A stretch of 34,207 nucleotides of DNA from an uncultured Bacteroidales bacterium (GTDB lineage Bacteria; Bacteroidota; Bacteroidia; Bacteroidales; UBA932): contig CAMKSQ010000016.1 in the NCBI GenBank assembly GCA_946415475.1, forward strand, positions 1-34,207, in the 5' to 3' direction. The position numbers and the translations under genes are program-made. Each line of letters opens with the position of its first letter. The stretch's first letter is position 1. Positions 1 through 8,969 of this stretch are shown here, one piece after another. Below the pieces are notes generated by a model, which saw nothing but the letters and a program-made list of their open reading frames with translations, did not search any database and was not told the origin of the DNA.

Positions 1-392
1 TATAAACGAATCATCATTTCTCCTAAAAAATTTGGATATCCCAAAAAAAGGAACCTTAAAATAGGACACAATCTCATACTCCGGCGGAGGTGTTACCTAT
101 GTCTCGGTGGTACATAAATGATACCGATTGTAGCCACACAAACCAAAACAACAGGGATAATTTTTCCCACATTAGCAGAAATGGTACGGTTATATAATGG
201 GGTATTCGGACTTTTTCATCGACCCAAATGATTGAGGGCCTGGATATCCGTGTTTCCAATGATGGATAAAACGGTCCAGGAAATCAACGATATCAAAAAA
301 GTTTATAATTTTATATCCTTGGAGGCTCCCAAACTGCCATCAAAGGCTGACAAAATGGCAAAAGTGGGATATTGTCTTTGACGGAAAATCAT
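1..392. other. AT-rich stretch without a confident gene
   Basis: This stretch is clearly more AT-rich than the rest of the window and I recognise no gene in it. On the plus strand a reading frame runs from ATG 118 to a TGA at 229-231 and then reopens (ATG 259) to a TGA at 379-381. The two pieces would give about 37 and 40 residues, the second being lysine-rich. This could be a decayed gene end or chance. A short minus-strand frame at 74-259 encodes a hydrophobic patch but has no other support. Confidence 0.4.
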
Positions 393-400
393 TATCTTTG
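393..400 (+). promoter_or_regulatory. Bacteroidetes -7 promoter box
   Basis: TATCTTTG matches the Bacteroidota consensus TAnnTTTG. A TTG at 372-374 lies 18 bp upstream, as expected for the -33 element. The ATG at 407 follows the box by 6 bp, so the transcript would be leaderless or nearly so. This argues against starting the gene at the upstream TTG (398), which lies inside the box. Confidence 0.65.
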
Positions 401-406
401 CATTCT

Positions 407-2221
407 ATGAGTAAGGTTCGCCTCATTTTCACACTAGCACTGCTGCTGATGGCGGCGGGGACGGCCCGTGCGCAGCAGTGGTACGGAAACGTGGACGGCG
501 CCGGCGGATTCGGCTGGATGAAAAGCCTCCGCGGAGAACTGCTGGAAGGCCAGAATCCCAACATTATCCACTGGCTGGGAGAAGGAAATGTGGGCTTTGG
601 ATACAAAAGTCCCAAATTCCAGTGGAGCTCCAAACTGAAGGTGAACTATGAGCCCAAAACCGCAGAGCGGTATCGCGTAGAGGCAAAGGGCAAGGAGGAG
701 AAAGACCTAAATCTGCGCGCGCTCATTAAATCTACCAACACCCGCCCCCTGGACCTGGGTTTCCGGACAGACTTTACCTGGACGCCGGCCACCAAAAAGC
801 GCTACGACGCCTGGTTCAACTTCCGCTATCAGGACGACGCCGACGACGCAGAAACCGTCAACGCCACCATCCAGTCGGCAGATTACACGGAGGAATGGGC
901 CCTCCGCAAACGCCTCACCTTCACGAGCGGCTTCAAGACCTCCCATGCGCTAGGTCGCAGAACCCTGCAAAGCAGCATCACCACAGAATACAAATCGGAC
1001 AGCCGCTTTAATCAGTGGAATACAATGGGTGCCAAGGGAAGTGAGATTTGGGACTCAGATGATCCTGCTAAAACAAACTTATGGGCCAAGATTTATAAAC
1101 TTACGCCCTTCTCCGGCCACATATCGGCAGATGCCGTCATACACCTGCGGGACACCCTCCTTAAGACCCGTCACAAACTCATTCTGGACCCGGGACTCCG
1201 CCTCAACGCCAAATACACCTACGACGAAAACAGCGGCGCAACCCTGATTAATCCCCTGTCGGAGAAAAACAGCGTGTGGAGAGACTCCACCAGCATAAGG
1301 GAAGAGTTCCTCTTCTTTACCTCGGAGATAGAGCCCTATATAGCGGCAGACTACACTTGGGGGCCTATAAGGGTAAAGGCGGATTATGGCCTGCAGGTAT
1401 ATCTCCGCCAACTGCAGACAGAAAAACACCAAGACACGCCTTTTACGGCTGTTCCGCACGTGGTGGGCAAGTCGTCCTTCTCCTGGAAAATCCATCCCTC
1501 CCATGAGCTGGGCCTTTCCCATGAGCGCACGGTGAAACATCCCACCTACCTGCAAACCTGCTCCTTTGAGCGGCCCGGTGCGTTCATCAACCAAATCTGG
1601 AGAGGTAATCCGGAGCTCAAATCCAACACCTCCTCCACCTTCAGCATAGACTACAAATTCCGCTATAAACGGTTCTCGGCCTCTTCCTCCACCTTCTATA
1701 CCCGCAAACTCAACGAGGTGGACCAAACCTTCCGCATGGAAAAAATTGACGAGCGCGAGTACAAGGTGTTTACCTGGATGAACTCCTCCAACAGCCACGT
1801 CATGGGCATGAACAACACGCTCTCCTGGGCCAGTAAATGGGTCGATGCCAACCTGAACGTCAAGTACACCCATACCTACCGCATCGCCACGCTGGAGAAC
1901 AAAAAGCAGAACACGGACGACTGGCGCATCAAGGCAGACTTCCTGGTAAAACTGGGCAGCGGCTGGAGCATCGGGGCCGATATGAACTACAAGAACCCCA
2001 CAATGACGCTGCACACGCTGGTTACGGCCTATTGGACCCTAAACGCGCGTGTGCAGAAAAAATTCAAGAACTTTACCCTCTATCTGCAGGGCAAAGACCT
2101 GCTGGAACACATGCAGAAGAACCAGTACACCTCCGTGTATGGAGACGAGGTATGGGTAGAGCAAATCTACCAGAACCGCCGCCTCATCATCCTGGGATTC
2201 AACTGGAATTTCAAGCTTTAG
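407..2221 (+). CDS. Outer-membrane beta-barrel protein, TonB-receptor-like barrel without plug
   Basis: The predicted product has 604 residues. It starts with a signal peptide (hydrophobic run ending TARAQQ near residue 21), so it is exported. The rest is rich in alternating aromatic/polar beta strands and ends in an aromatic strand (LGFNWNFKL), as outer-membrane barrels of TonB-dependent receptors do. A segment with GNPELK near residue 400 and the closing NRRLIILGF pattern resemble the barrel half of Bacteroidota TonB receptors of the outer membrane protein beta-barrel class. No carboxypeptidase-like N-terminal domain, TonB box or plug domain is visible. I chose ATG 407 because the earlier TTG lies in the promoter box. 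The stop overlaps the convergent gene's stop by 4 bp. Substrate unknown; it could be a pore or an assembly factor. Confidence 0.75.
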   Translation: MSKVRLIFTLALLLMAAGTARAQQWYGNVDGAGGFGWMKSLRGELLEGQNPNIIHWLGEGNVGFGYKSPKFQWSSKLKVNYEPKTAERYRVEAKGKEEKDLNLRALIKSTNTRPLDLGFRTDFTWTPATKKRYDAWFNFRYQDDADDAETVNATIQSADYTEEWALRKRLTFTSGFKTSHALGRRTLQSSITTEYKSDSRFNQWNTMGAKGSEIWDSDDPAKTNLWAKIYKLTPFSGHISADAVIHLRDTLLKTRHKLILDPGLRLNAKYTYDENSGATLINPLSEKNSVWRDSTSIREEFLFFTSEIEPYIAADYTWGPIRVKADYGLQVYLRQLQTEKHQDTPFTAVPHVVGKSSFSWKIHPSHELGLSHERTVKHPTYLQTCSFERPGAFINQIWRGNPELKSNTSSTFSIDYKFRYKRFSASSSTFYTRKLNEVDQTFRMEKIDEREYKVFTWMNSSNSHVMGMNNTLSWASKWVDANLNVKYTHTYRIATLENKKQNTDDWRIKADFLVKLGSGWSIGADMNYKNPTMTLHTLVTAYWTLNARVQKKFKNFTLYLQGKDLLEHMQKNQYTSVYGDEVWVEQIYQNRRLIILGFNWNFKL

Positions 2222-2817
2222 AACATGTAATACGCCGCCACCTTGAGTGCGCCGGTGTGCACGTTGCGGCCCGGGGTGCCGTCGCGGTTAATGAGGCCGT
2301 GGTCATAGCCCACGGTGGCCCGGATGTGGCGGATAATCTCCACGCCTACGCCGCCGCCCAGCAAAAGGTCGAAGCGCCGGAGGTTGGGATTGGCTTGGTA
2401 GTTATTCGTAATTTGCTTTGTGTGAAAGTCTCCGGAGACCAGGTTCACCGAAGCCACGGGACCACCAAAAATATACAGGTCCACCTTGCTTCCCAGCGGG
2501 ATGTACAACTTGGCCCGAACCGGCGCTTCCAGGTAAATCTCGCCCAGGTTTTTGCTCTTGTCATTCATGAAGTGGTAACCTGCCACGCCGGCAAGGTCTG
2601 CGCCTACGGAAAGGCCAAAAACTTTGGACAGGCGAAAGTTGGCCTCGAATTCCACGGAAATGGTGGGCGCAACGCCGGGTTTTGCAGGGTTATTTCCCTC
2701 CTGGAAGGTATAAATGCGGCTTCCGGAGCCTACGCCTAAACTGATTTGAGCATCGGCCGTTTGCGCCGCTGCGAAAAAGCATGCTATCAAAGAGAGCAGA
2801 AAAAATGTCTTCTTCAT
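2218..2817 (-). CDS. Small outer-membrane beta-barrel protein
   Basis: The product has 199 residues, with a clear signal peptide (MKKTFFLLSLIACFFAAAQ, cleaved around ADAQ) and an eight-strand-type porin-like body. Glycine-rich amphipathic strands recur (SLGVGSGSRIY, LLLGGGVGVEI, ATVGYDHGL) and the protein ends in the aromatic strand KVAAYYMF. This is the layout of the OmpA-like/PorT-like outer-membrane beta-barrel families (Pfam OMP_b-brl group), which are numerous in Bacteroidota. It probably sits in the outer membrane; a specific role cannot be assigned. It is convergent with the upstream barrel gene, with the last 4 bp shared and no terminator between them. It is divergent from the phosphodiesterase gene. 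Confidence 0.8.
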   Translation of the reverse strand: MKKTFFLLSLIACFFAAAQTADAQISLGVGSGSRIYTFQEGNNPAKPGVAPTISVEFEANFRLSKVFGLSVGADLAGVAGYHFMNDKSKNLGEIYLEAPVRAKLYIPLGSKVDLYIFGGPVASVNLVSGDFHTKQITNNYQANPNLRRFDLLLGGGVGVEIIRHIRATVGYDHGLINRDGTPGRNVHTGALKVAAYYMF

Positions 2818-2838
2818 AATTCAACGTTTTTATCGGCG

Positions 2839-2846
2839 CAAATATA
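2839..2846 (-). promoter_or_regulatory. -7 promoter box for the small barrel gene
   Basis: On the minus strand this reads TATATTTG, a match to TAnnTTTG, 21 bp before the ATG at 2817. It lies back to back with the plus-strand box at 2859-2866. Confidence 0.6.
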
Positions 2847-2858
2847 CGAGATTTTTCG

Positions 2859-2866
2859 TACTTTTG
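2859..2866 (+). promoter_or_regulatory. -7 promoter box for the phosphodiesterase operon
   Basis: TACTTTTG matches TAnnTTTG and lies 20 bp before the ATG at 2887. I see no good -33 element, so this is the weaker of the two divergent promoters. Confidence 0.5.
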
Positions 2867-2886
2867 TTGTTGCAACAAATTGACGC

Positions 2887-4104
2887 ATGAAAAAAATTCT
2901 TCTGTTCTTTGTTTTGCTGGCCGGATTCACGGCTTGCTGCAGTAAACCGGCCAACTACACCGTTATCATTTCTCTGGACGGCAGCCGGTGGGACTATGCC
3001 GACTATTACGACATGCCTTTCTTTGATTCCCTGGCCACTGTAGGTGTGAAGGCCCGGATGGAGCCGTCTTTCCCCTCCTCCACCTTCCCCAACCACTACA
3101 CCATGGCCACGGGCCTGGTTCCGGACCACCACGGACTGGTAAACAACAGTTTCTGGGACCCGGAGACCGACAGCGATTACGCCATCAGCAGTAAGGATAC
3201 CCGCTTCGACCCTCATTTCTACGGCGGAGAACCCATTTGGATCACCGCCCAGAAGCAGGGCGTCAAATGCGGCGTGGTATACTGGGTAGGCTCCGACATC
3301 GCCATCGGCCCGGAAGGGAATGAATACCCCACTTACTGGCGCCACTGGGACGCAAAACCGCATTGGAACTTCGATGAGCGTGTCGATGAAATCGTCCGCC
3401 TGATGAGCCTCCCGGAGGAGGAACGTCCGCAGCTGGTCATGGGTTATTTTGACGAGCCGGACCACCAGGGCCACGTGTACGGCCCCTTCTCCCCGGAAAC
3501 CAAAGCCATGGCGGAGCACATGGACAGCCTCATGCATGCCCTGTACCTGCGCCTGAAAGCCCTGCCGCACGGTGACCGGATCAACTTCATCCTGGCCGGC
3601 GACCACGGCATGACGGAAATCTCCAAGGACCGTTTCATCGGCTGGTACGACGTAATGCCGCAGGAATGGACCAAGAAAGTGACGGGCAACCTTCCCACCA
3701 GCATCTGGGCCCAGGAAGGCTATGTGGACAGCCTGTACAACCGTCTTTCCAAGATAGAGCACCTGAACGTGTGGAAGCACGGAGAAGTACCTGAGTATCT
3801 GCACTATGGCACCTCCAACCGCCTGGGAGACCTCATCGTGAGCCCGGATCTGGGCTGGCAGTTCAACTTCGCCCCGTCCCGCAACAACGGCACCCATGGC
3901 TTCGACTGCAAGGAAACCGACATGATGGTAGCCTTCCGCGCCGTGGGCCCGGACTTCAAGGTGGCCTATGAAGCCCCCTTCACCGAGGGTGAAAAGTCTG
4001 CTTTCCGCAACATCGACCTGTATCCTATGCTTTGCAAACTGCTGGGCGTAAAACCGGCGCCGGTGGACGGAAAACTGGAACGCATCCAGAACATCCTAAA
4101 ATAA
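2887..4104 (+). CDS. NPP-family nucleotide pyrophosphatase/phosphodiesterase lipoprotein
   Basis: This 405-residue protein belongs to the type I phosphodiesterase/nucleotide pyrophosphatase (alkaline phosphatase superfamily) group. Visible motifs are ISLDGSRWD near residue 28 (first metal Asp), PSFPSSTFPNHY near residue 60 (nucleophile Thr), DEPDHQGHVYGP near residue 195 (metal Asp/His), GDHGMTEI near residue 238 (Asp-His pair) and GTHGFD near residue 337 (last metal His). The N-terminus is a lipoprotein signal ending in GFTACC, so the enzyme is probably anchored in a membrane facing the periplasm or outside. Family members cleave nucleotide or other phosphodiesters using two zinc ions. The gene leads a run with two sugar-phosphate genes (21 bp to the next), so the substrate may be a phosphodiester-linked sugar; this is inference. 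Confidence 0.88.
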   Translation: MKKILLFFVLLAGFTACCSKPANYTVIISLDGSRWDYADYYDMPFFDSLATVGVKARMEPSFPSSTFPNHYTMATGLVPDHHGLVNNSFWDPETDSDYAISSKDTRFDPHFYGGEPIWITAQKQGVKCGVVYWVGSDIAIGPEGNEYPTYWRHWDAKPHWNFDERVDEIVRLMSLPEEERPQLVMGYFDEPDHQGHVYGPFSPETKAMAEHMDSLMHALYLRLKALPHGDRINFILAGDHGMTEISKDRFIGWYDVMPQEWTKKVTGNLPTSIWAQEGYVDSLYNRLSKIEHLNVWKHGEVPEYLHYGTSNRLGDLIVSPDLGWQFNFAPSRNNGTHGFDCKETDMMVAFRAVGPDFKVAYEAPFTEGEKSAFRNIDLYPMLCKLLGVKPAPVDGKLERIQNILK

Positions 4105-4125
4105 CGAAAAACTTCACTGATAACC

Positions 4126-6051
4126 ATGAGCAAGCATTTTACCCTTCCGTACGAGGGCGGTCTCATCGAAAAAGACCTCCCTGCAGGCATTCTGCACACG
4201 TATGAGAAAATTTGGACGCATGTGTATTCGGAGTCGCGGCCGGCGTCCTATGCCATTGCCGATTTCATCGTTGACTCCATCAACGCGCACAAGGACGGCC
4301 TCTTCCGCCTGGGCATCACCACCGGCACCACGCCCAAATCGTTGTACAACGAGCTGGCCCGCCGCTACGCCGCCGGAAAAGTCTCCTTCAAAAACGTGGA
4401 AGTGGTTTCCATCGACGAGTATTATCCTTCGTCCCAGGGAGATGCGCAAAGCCGCAACCACCGCATTCACGAGGCCCTTTTGGACAAGGTGGACATCCTG
4501 AAGGAGAACATCCACCTCCCGGACGGTTCCGTTCCCAAGGAGCAGTTGTCGGATTATTGCATCCGTTTCGATGCCATGGCCCGCAACCTGGATCTCCTGG
4601 TGATGGGTATCGGCGAGCAGGGTCAGGTAGGCTTCAACGAGGCCGGTTCCAATGAAAAGACCCGCACCCGCGTCGTGCGCCTCTCCTATGGCTCCCGCAA
4701 GCGCCAGGCCAGCAATTTCAATGGCGATATCGCCGCTACGCCGGACAAGGCCATCACCATGGGTATCAGCACCATGCTCAGCGCCAAGCGCATCATCCTC
4801 ATGGCCTGGGGCGAAGACAAAGCCGCCGCCGTAAAAGCCATTGCGGAAGGCCCCGTCACCACCGATTGCCCGGCCTCCCTGCTCCAGCTCCACGACCACA
4901 TTTCTTTCTATGTCGATGAAACCGCCGCCAGCCTGCTCACCCGCAGCGTAGCTCCTTGGCTGGTGGGTCCCTGCGACTGGACGCCCAAGTTCATCCGCAA
5001 GGCCGTGGTGTGGCTGTGCGAGGTCACCGGCAAGCCCATCCTCAAGCTCACAGAAAAAGACTACCTGAACAACAACCTGAGCGAGCTGCTGGAAAAGGCC
5101 GGTCCCTTCGACAAAATCAACATCGAGGTCTTCAACGACCTCCAGCACACCATCACCGGCTGGCCCGGCGGTAAGCCCAATGCCGATGACAGCACGCGGC
5201 CCGTCAAGGCCACGCCTTTCCCCAAGACGGTGCTCATCTTCTCGCCCCACCCGGACGACGACGTCATCTCCATGGGCGGCACCTTCATCCGCCTGGTGTC
5301 CCAGGGCCACGACGTCCATGTGGCCTACGAGACTTCCGGCAACGTGGCCGTACATGACGATGTGGTGCTCCAGCACATGGACTGCGCCTACCAGTTAGGC
5401 TTCTCCGACATGTTCGACACCGTGAAAAAGTGGGTGGACAGCAAAGTCCCCGGCGAGCCGGAGCCCCGCGAACTGCTGGACATGAAGGGCGCCATCCGCC
5501 GCAGCGAAGCCCGCGGCGCCGTGCGTTCCTTCGGCCTCAACGACAACACCAACGCACACTTCCTGAACCTCCCGTTCTACGAGAGCGGCGGCATCAAGAA
5601 GAACCCCCGTACCCAGGCCGATGTGGATATCATCAAAAAGCTCATGAACGAGCTGAAGCCGCACATGATTTTCATGGCCGGCGACCTGGCGGACCCGCAC
5701 GGCACGCACCGCGTGTGCACGGAGGCCGCCCTGGATGCCCTGGAGCAGCTGAAGGAAGAGGGTGCTGCCTGGACCAAGGACACGCACGTGTGGCTGTACC
5801 GCGGCGCCTGGATGGAATGGGAGCTGGGGCGTGTCGATATGGCCGTTCCGCTGTCCCCGGACGAGGTGGTCAAAAAGCGCCACGCCATCTTCCGCCACCT
5901 TTCCCAGAAGGACATCGTCCCGTTCCCCGGAGAGGACCCGCGTGAGTTCTGGCAGCGTGCCGAGGAACGCACCTCCAACACCGCCCGCCTGTACGACCAG
6001 CTGGGCATGGCGGAATACCAAGCCATTGAAGTATTTTTGAAACTCTATTAA
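4126..6051 (+). CDS. Degenerate NagB-like domain fused to PIG-L/LmbE deacetylase
   Basis: The 641-residue product has two domains. Residues ~15-280 resemble glucosamine-6-phosphate deaminase: TTGTTPKSLYNEL near 65, VSIDEYY with Asp97, and a GxGxxGxxxFNE loop at 161-172. In this loop the two residues aligned with the catalytic Asp141 and His143 of E. coli NagB are both Gln (Gln165, Gln167), while the Glu (172) is kept. Residues ~365-641 are a PIG-L/LmbE zinc N-deacetylase, with SPHPDDD near 371 and DPHGTHR near 524 supplying the metal ligands. The fusion type is known in Bacteroidota and is often annotated as glucosamine-6-phosphate deaminase. The missing catalytic pair suggests the first half binds a sugar phosphate without classical deamination while the second half deacetylates an N-acetyl sugar. 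It sits 2 bp before true nagB, so the two are surely co-transcribed. Confidence 0.85.
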   Translation: MSKHFTLPYEGGLIEKDLPAGILHTYEKIWTHVYSESRPASYAIADFIVDSINAHKDGLFRLGITTGTTPKSLYNELARRYAAGKVSFKNVEVVSIDEYYPSSQGDAQSRNHRIHEALLDKVDILKENIHLPDGSVPKEQLSDYCIRFDAMARNLDLLVMGIGEQGQVGFNEAGSNEKTRTRVVRLSYGSRKRQASNFNGDIAATPDKAITMGISTMLSAKRIILMAWGEDKAAAVKAIAEGPVTTDCPASLLQLHDHISFYVDETAASLLTRSVAPWLVGPCDWTPKFIRKAVVWLCEVTGKPILKLTEKDYLNNNLSELLEKAGPFDKINIEVFNDLQHTITGWPGGKPNADDSTRPVKATPFPKTVLIFSPHPDDDVISMGGTFIRLVSQGHDVHVAYETSGNVAVHDDVVLQHMDCAYQLGFSDMFDTVKKWVDSKVPGEPEPRELLDMKGAIRRSEARGAVRSFGLNDNTNAHFLNLPFYESGGIKKNPRTQADVDIIKKLMNELKPHMIFMAGDLADPHGTHRVCTEAALDALEQLKEEGAAWTKDTHVWLYRGAWMEWELGRVDMAVPLSPDEVVKKRHAIFRHLSQKDIVPFPGEDPREFWQRAEERTSNTARLYDQLGMAEYQAIEVFLKLY

Positions 6052-6053
6052 AT

Positions 6054-6848
6054 ATGAAAGTCATTATCCGTCAGAACTCCGCAGAGGGTTCCCTGTGGGC
6101 TGCCCACTACATTGCAGCCAAAATCAAAGAAAAGGCGGCCCGCACCAGCGAGCCCTTCGTAATCGGCCTTTGCACCGGTTCCACCCCCATCGAAACCTAT
6201 GCAGAACTCATCCGCATGGTGAAGGCTGGGGAACTCTCCTTCAAGAACGTCATCTCCTTCAACATGGACGAATATGTGGGCCTTCCCGTGGAACACCCGG
6301 AGAGCTACCACAGCTTCATGCACCGCTATCTCTTCGACCATATCGACGAAAAACCGGAGAATATCCATATCCTCGACGGTAACGCCAAGGACATCGAGGC
6401 CGAATGCGCCGCATACGAAGAGGCCATCGTGAAGGCCGGCGGCTTTGACCTGTTCCTGGGCGGCGTGGGCGAAGACGGTCATATCGCCTTCAACGAGCCT
6501 TTCTCTTCCCTGAGCAGCCGCACCCGCGTGGTCACCCTCACCCAGGACACCCGCGAGGTCAACGCCCGTTTCTTCGACAATGACCCGGAGGCCGTTCCTG
6601 CACAGGCGCTCACCGTGGGTGTAGCCACCGTGCTCAGCTCCAAGGAAGTGGTCATCCTGGCCTTCGGCTCCAAGAAAGCCCGCGCCCTGCAGGCTGCCAT
6701 CGAGGGCCCGATGAGCCACTACTGCACCCTGAGCGGTCTGCAGAACCACCCCGCCGGCACCATCGTGTGCGACGAGAACTCCATCAGCGAGGTCAAGGTG
6801 AGCAGCTACCGTTACTTCAAAGCCGTAGAGGCCGCGGAGAACCGCTAG
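6054..6848 (+). CDS. nagB: Glucosamine-6-phosphate deaminase
   Basis: This 264-residue protein is a complete NagB, which converts glucosamine 6-phosphate to fructose 6-phosphate and ammonia and so feeds amino sugars into glycolysis in the cytoplasm. The key residues fall at the same numbers as in E. coli NagB: Asp72 (SFNMDEYVG), Asp141 and His143 (GGVGEDGHIAFNEP) and Glu148. The phosphate loop CTGSTPIETYAEL is near residue 40. It begins 2 bp after the stop of the NagB/PIG-L fusion and is the last gene of the operon that starts at 2887. The intact active site here contrasts with the altered one in the upstream paralogue. A 109-bp palindromic repeat follows 34 bp after the stop. Confidence 0.96.
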   Translation: MKVIIRQNSAEGSLWAAHYIAAKIKEKAARTSEPFVIGLCTGSTPIETYAELIRMVKAGELSFKNVISFNMDEYVGLPVEHPESYHSFMHRYLFDHIDEKPENIHILDGNAKDIEAECAAYEEAIVKAGGFDLFLGGVGEDGHIAFNEPFSSLSSRTRVVTLTQDTREVNARFFDNDPEAVPAQALTVGVATVLSSKEVVILAFGSKKARALQAAIEGPMSHYCTLSGLQNHPAGTIVCDENSISEVKVSSYRYFKAVEAAENR

Positions 6849-6882
6849 TTGCCAGCCCGCCCTGTTGTTTCCCCGTCACCCG

Positions 6883-6991
6883 CGTGACAGCCAAACAACT
6901 GAGAATCACTACATTACAATATAATCCTCGTTCAAAATTTGAACGAGGATTATTGTTTAAGACAATGATTATCAACCGATTAGCCGTCACG
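6883..6991. repeat. 109-bp palindromic element, copy 1
   Basis: First of five elements in the window that are all exactly 109 bp. It starts CGTGACAGCC and ends GCCGTCACG. The centre (position 55) lies in a 33-bp perfect palindrome at 6921-6953, with stem ATCCTCGTTC/GAACGAGGAT and loop AAAATTT. It lies between the convergent ends of nagB and btuB, so a two-way terminator role is possible. Confidence 0.9.
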
Positions 6992-7001
6992 GGGAGTTGT
7001 G

Positions 7002-8969
7002 CTACCAGCGGAAGGAGACGGAAAATTGGGCGTTGAATCCGGGCATGGGGTAGCCCTGGACCACTTGGTAGGGGGTGTTGAACACATTGTCGATGGTAAC
7101 GCCCAGCAGCAAGGCCCGGCCGGCGGAGGGCGCACCAGGCCGACCGGCCACGCCCCGCTCCCGGAAGTGGAACGCGTACTGCAACGCCGCGCTGCTGAGG
7201 CTCCAGGGGGCCAGGTAGTAGTCCGGGGTGTTGGCGGTGCGGGACCAGCGTGCTCCGGTAAACGAACTGTCCCAGCTAAAGGACAGGTCTCTCCAACCGG
7301 CCTCAAGCACCACACTCCCGCTATGCCGCGGGATATAGGGAATCTGATTCCCCCAGGTCTGGCTGCCGGGCTCGCTGTGGTCCAGCGCCTGCTGGAAGGT
7401 GTAGCGCAGCGTTCCGCCCACCCGCCACGGTCCCCGGTGCCAAGAAGCGGACGCCTTGATATCGGCCCCGGTAATATCCACAAGGCCTATGTTGAGCATG
7501 GTCCAGCGGAACTGCGAAAGCGTGGGAATGGCCACAATCTTGTTACTCACGCGATTATAATAAGGGGACGCGCGTAGCTCCAGCTGCCAGGCGCCGGGCC
7601 GCAGGGACGCACGCAAATCGACACCGACCTGCAGCGCCGCCTCCGGCTCCAGGCTGGCATTGCCCATGAGGCTGTAATAGAGGTCGTTGAAGGACGGAAG
7701 CCGATAGGTCCGTTTTACAAAGGCATCGGCCTCCAGCCACGGGAGCGGCGCCCAGAAAAGGCTCAGCGAGGGCATCCAGCTGTCCCGATACGTATTGGAA
7801 CGGCTCCAGCCGCCGGCGGAAGGCGTGCGGAAGCTGTCCCACGCCCCCTGATACACCAGGTGCGCCGCCGCCCGGAAGCGGGACCAGACCAGCCGCGTAG
7901 CCAGCACCCCCGTAAGCGTGGTCCGGCGGGGCGTCACAAACTGCCCCACGTCGGAGTCCAGGGCGTTCCGCTGCACGTCGGCACTTACATCCACCGACCA
8001 GGGCCCCGCCAGCACCACCGACTGGGCCAGCGACAGATACCCCGCCTGCTGCCTGTAATGCAAGTTGTAGGGCAGCGCCATGGGGTTTTTCTCCGGATGG
8101 GTGTTGTAATGGGTGTAGTTGTTGGCGTACTTAAAGCGGAGGGCCGTGCTGTAGCGCGCGGTCCACTCCTGGGTCCAGCCGCCCTGCACAAAGAGGTCCT
8201 GGTCGGCCTGCCGCTCTGCGCTGAAAGGGAAGGAAAGGCGCCGGATCACCGGCCCCGGGAAGCCGCGCTCGGAGCCGTAGCCGTACACCCGCGCCTGCCA
8301 CTGCCCGCCCCGGACCCGGCCAAAGAGCTGGGCCTCCAGGCGCAGGCTCCGGATGTCACCGTTCTCCCGCACCAGGGTGGTGTCAAAGCAGGGGTATTGG
8401 TATCGGCCTGCGCTATAGAGAAAATCGGCCGATGTCCTGAGCATCAGCCAACGGGAAAGCCGCTGGTCCCAGCGCACGGAAGGGTTCACGGTGCCAAGCG
8501 TGCCGCCCCGGAGCCGTACCTCCCCGCCGGAGACCGTAGGCAAGGCCGATTCCAGGTGTACGGAAGCCCCGGCGGCATACTCCTTTGCCGTTTGCAAACG
8601 GCTGGTTTTCTGTCCGTTATAGAGCAAGACCTGCCCCAGTCCGTCTGTGGAGAATCGGCCCAGATCCACCTGCATGTTCTGGGCATTGTCCACCTGGATA
8701 CCATCCAGGAAAATACCCACATGCTCGCTGCCCAGGCTGCGCACGTTCACGGTTTTGAGGCCGCCCGCGCCGCCATAGTCCTTCACCTGCACGCCGGTAA
8801 ACGAGCGCAGGATATCGGCCACGCCCATGGGGGCCGATACCAGCGAATCTGCCCGCACGGCCTCCGTAGCCCGCACTACCAGCAGTTCCTTGACCGCATA
8901 CACGGCTGCAGGCGCCAGTGTGTCCGGAGGCGCCTGCAGGAAAAGGGCTATGACAGCCGCAAGAATCAC
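7002..8969 (-). CDS. btuB: TonB-dependent vitamin B12 receptor BtuB
   Basis: The product is a TonB-dependent outer-membrane transporter of about 655 residues. After a signal peptide (ILAAVIALFLQA) come a TonB-box-like stretch (ELLVVRAT) and a plug domain (DILRSFTGVQVKDYGG, VNVRSLGSEHVGIFLDGIQVD). A 22-strand-type barrel follows, ending in the aromatic strand FSVSFRW. It lies directly behind btuG and a cobalamin riboswitch, so the substrate is vitamin B12 or a related corrinoid. BtuG lipoproteins sit on BtuB as a lid that captures the vitamin. I chose the GTG start at 8969 because it overlaps the btuG stop as GTGA; an ATG at 8996, with a 31-bp overlap, is the alternative. The inner-membrane transporter genes are not in the window. 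Confidence 0.93.
   Translation of the reverse strand: MILAAVIALFLQAPPDTLAPAAVYAVKELLVVRATEAVRADSLVSAPMGVADILRSFTGVQVKDYGGAGGLKTVNVRSLGSEHVGIFLDGIQVDNAQNMQVDLGRFSTDGLGQVLLYNGQKTSRLQTAKEYAAGASVHLESALPTVSGGEVRLRGGTLGTVNPSVRWDQRLSRWLMLRTSADFLYSAGRYQYPCFDTTLVRENGDIRSLRLEAQLFGRVRGGQWQARVYGYGSERGFPGPVIRRLSFPFSAERQADQDLFVQGGWTQEWTARYSTALRFKYANNYTHYNTHPEKNPMALPYNLHYRQQAGYLSLAQSVVLAGPWSVDVSADVQRNALDSDVGQFVTPRRTTLTGVLATRLVWSRFRAAAHLVYQGAWDSFRTPSAGGWSRSNTYRDSWMPSLSLFWAPLPWLEADAFVKRTYRLPSFNDLYYSLMGNASLEPEAALQVGVDLRASLRPGAWQLELRASPYYNRVSNKIVAIPTLSQFRWTMLNIGLVDITGADIKASASWHRGPWRVGGTLRYTFQQALDHSEPGSQTWGNQIPYIPRHSGSVVLEAGWRDLSFSWDSSFTGARWSRTANTPDYYLAPWSLSSAALQYAFHFRERGVAGRPGAPSAGRALLLGVTIDNVFNTPYQVVQGYPMPGFNAQFSVSFRW

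Noticed and set aside
74..259. 61-residue minus-strand frame with a hydrophobic patch
   Set aside because: No promoter box, no recognised family, and it ends in sequence with no terminator; coding cannot be supported.
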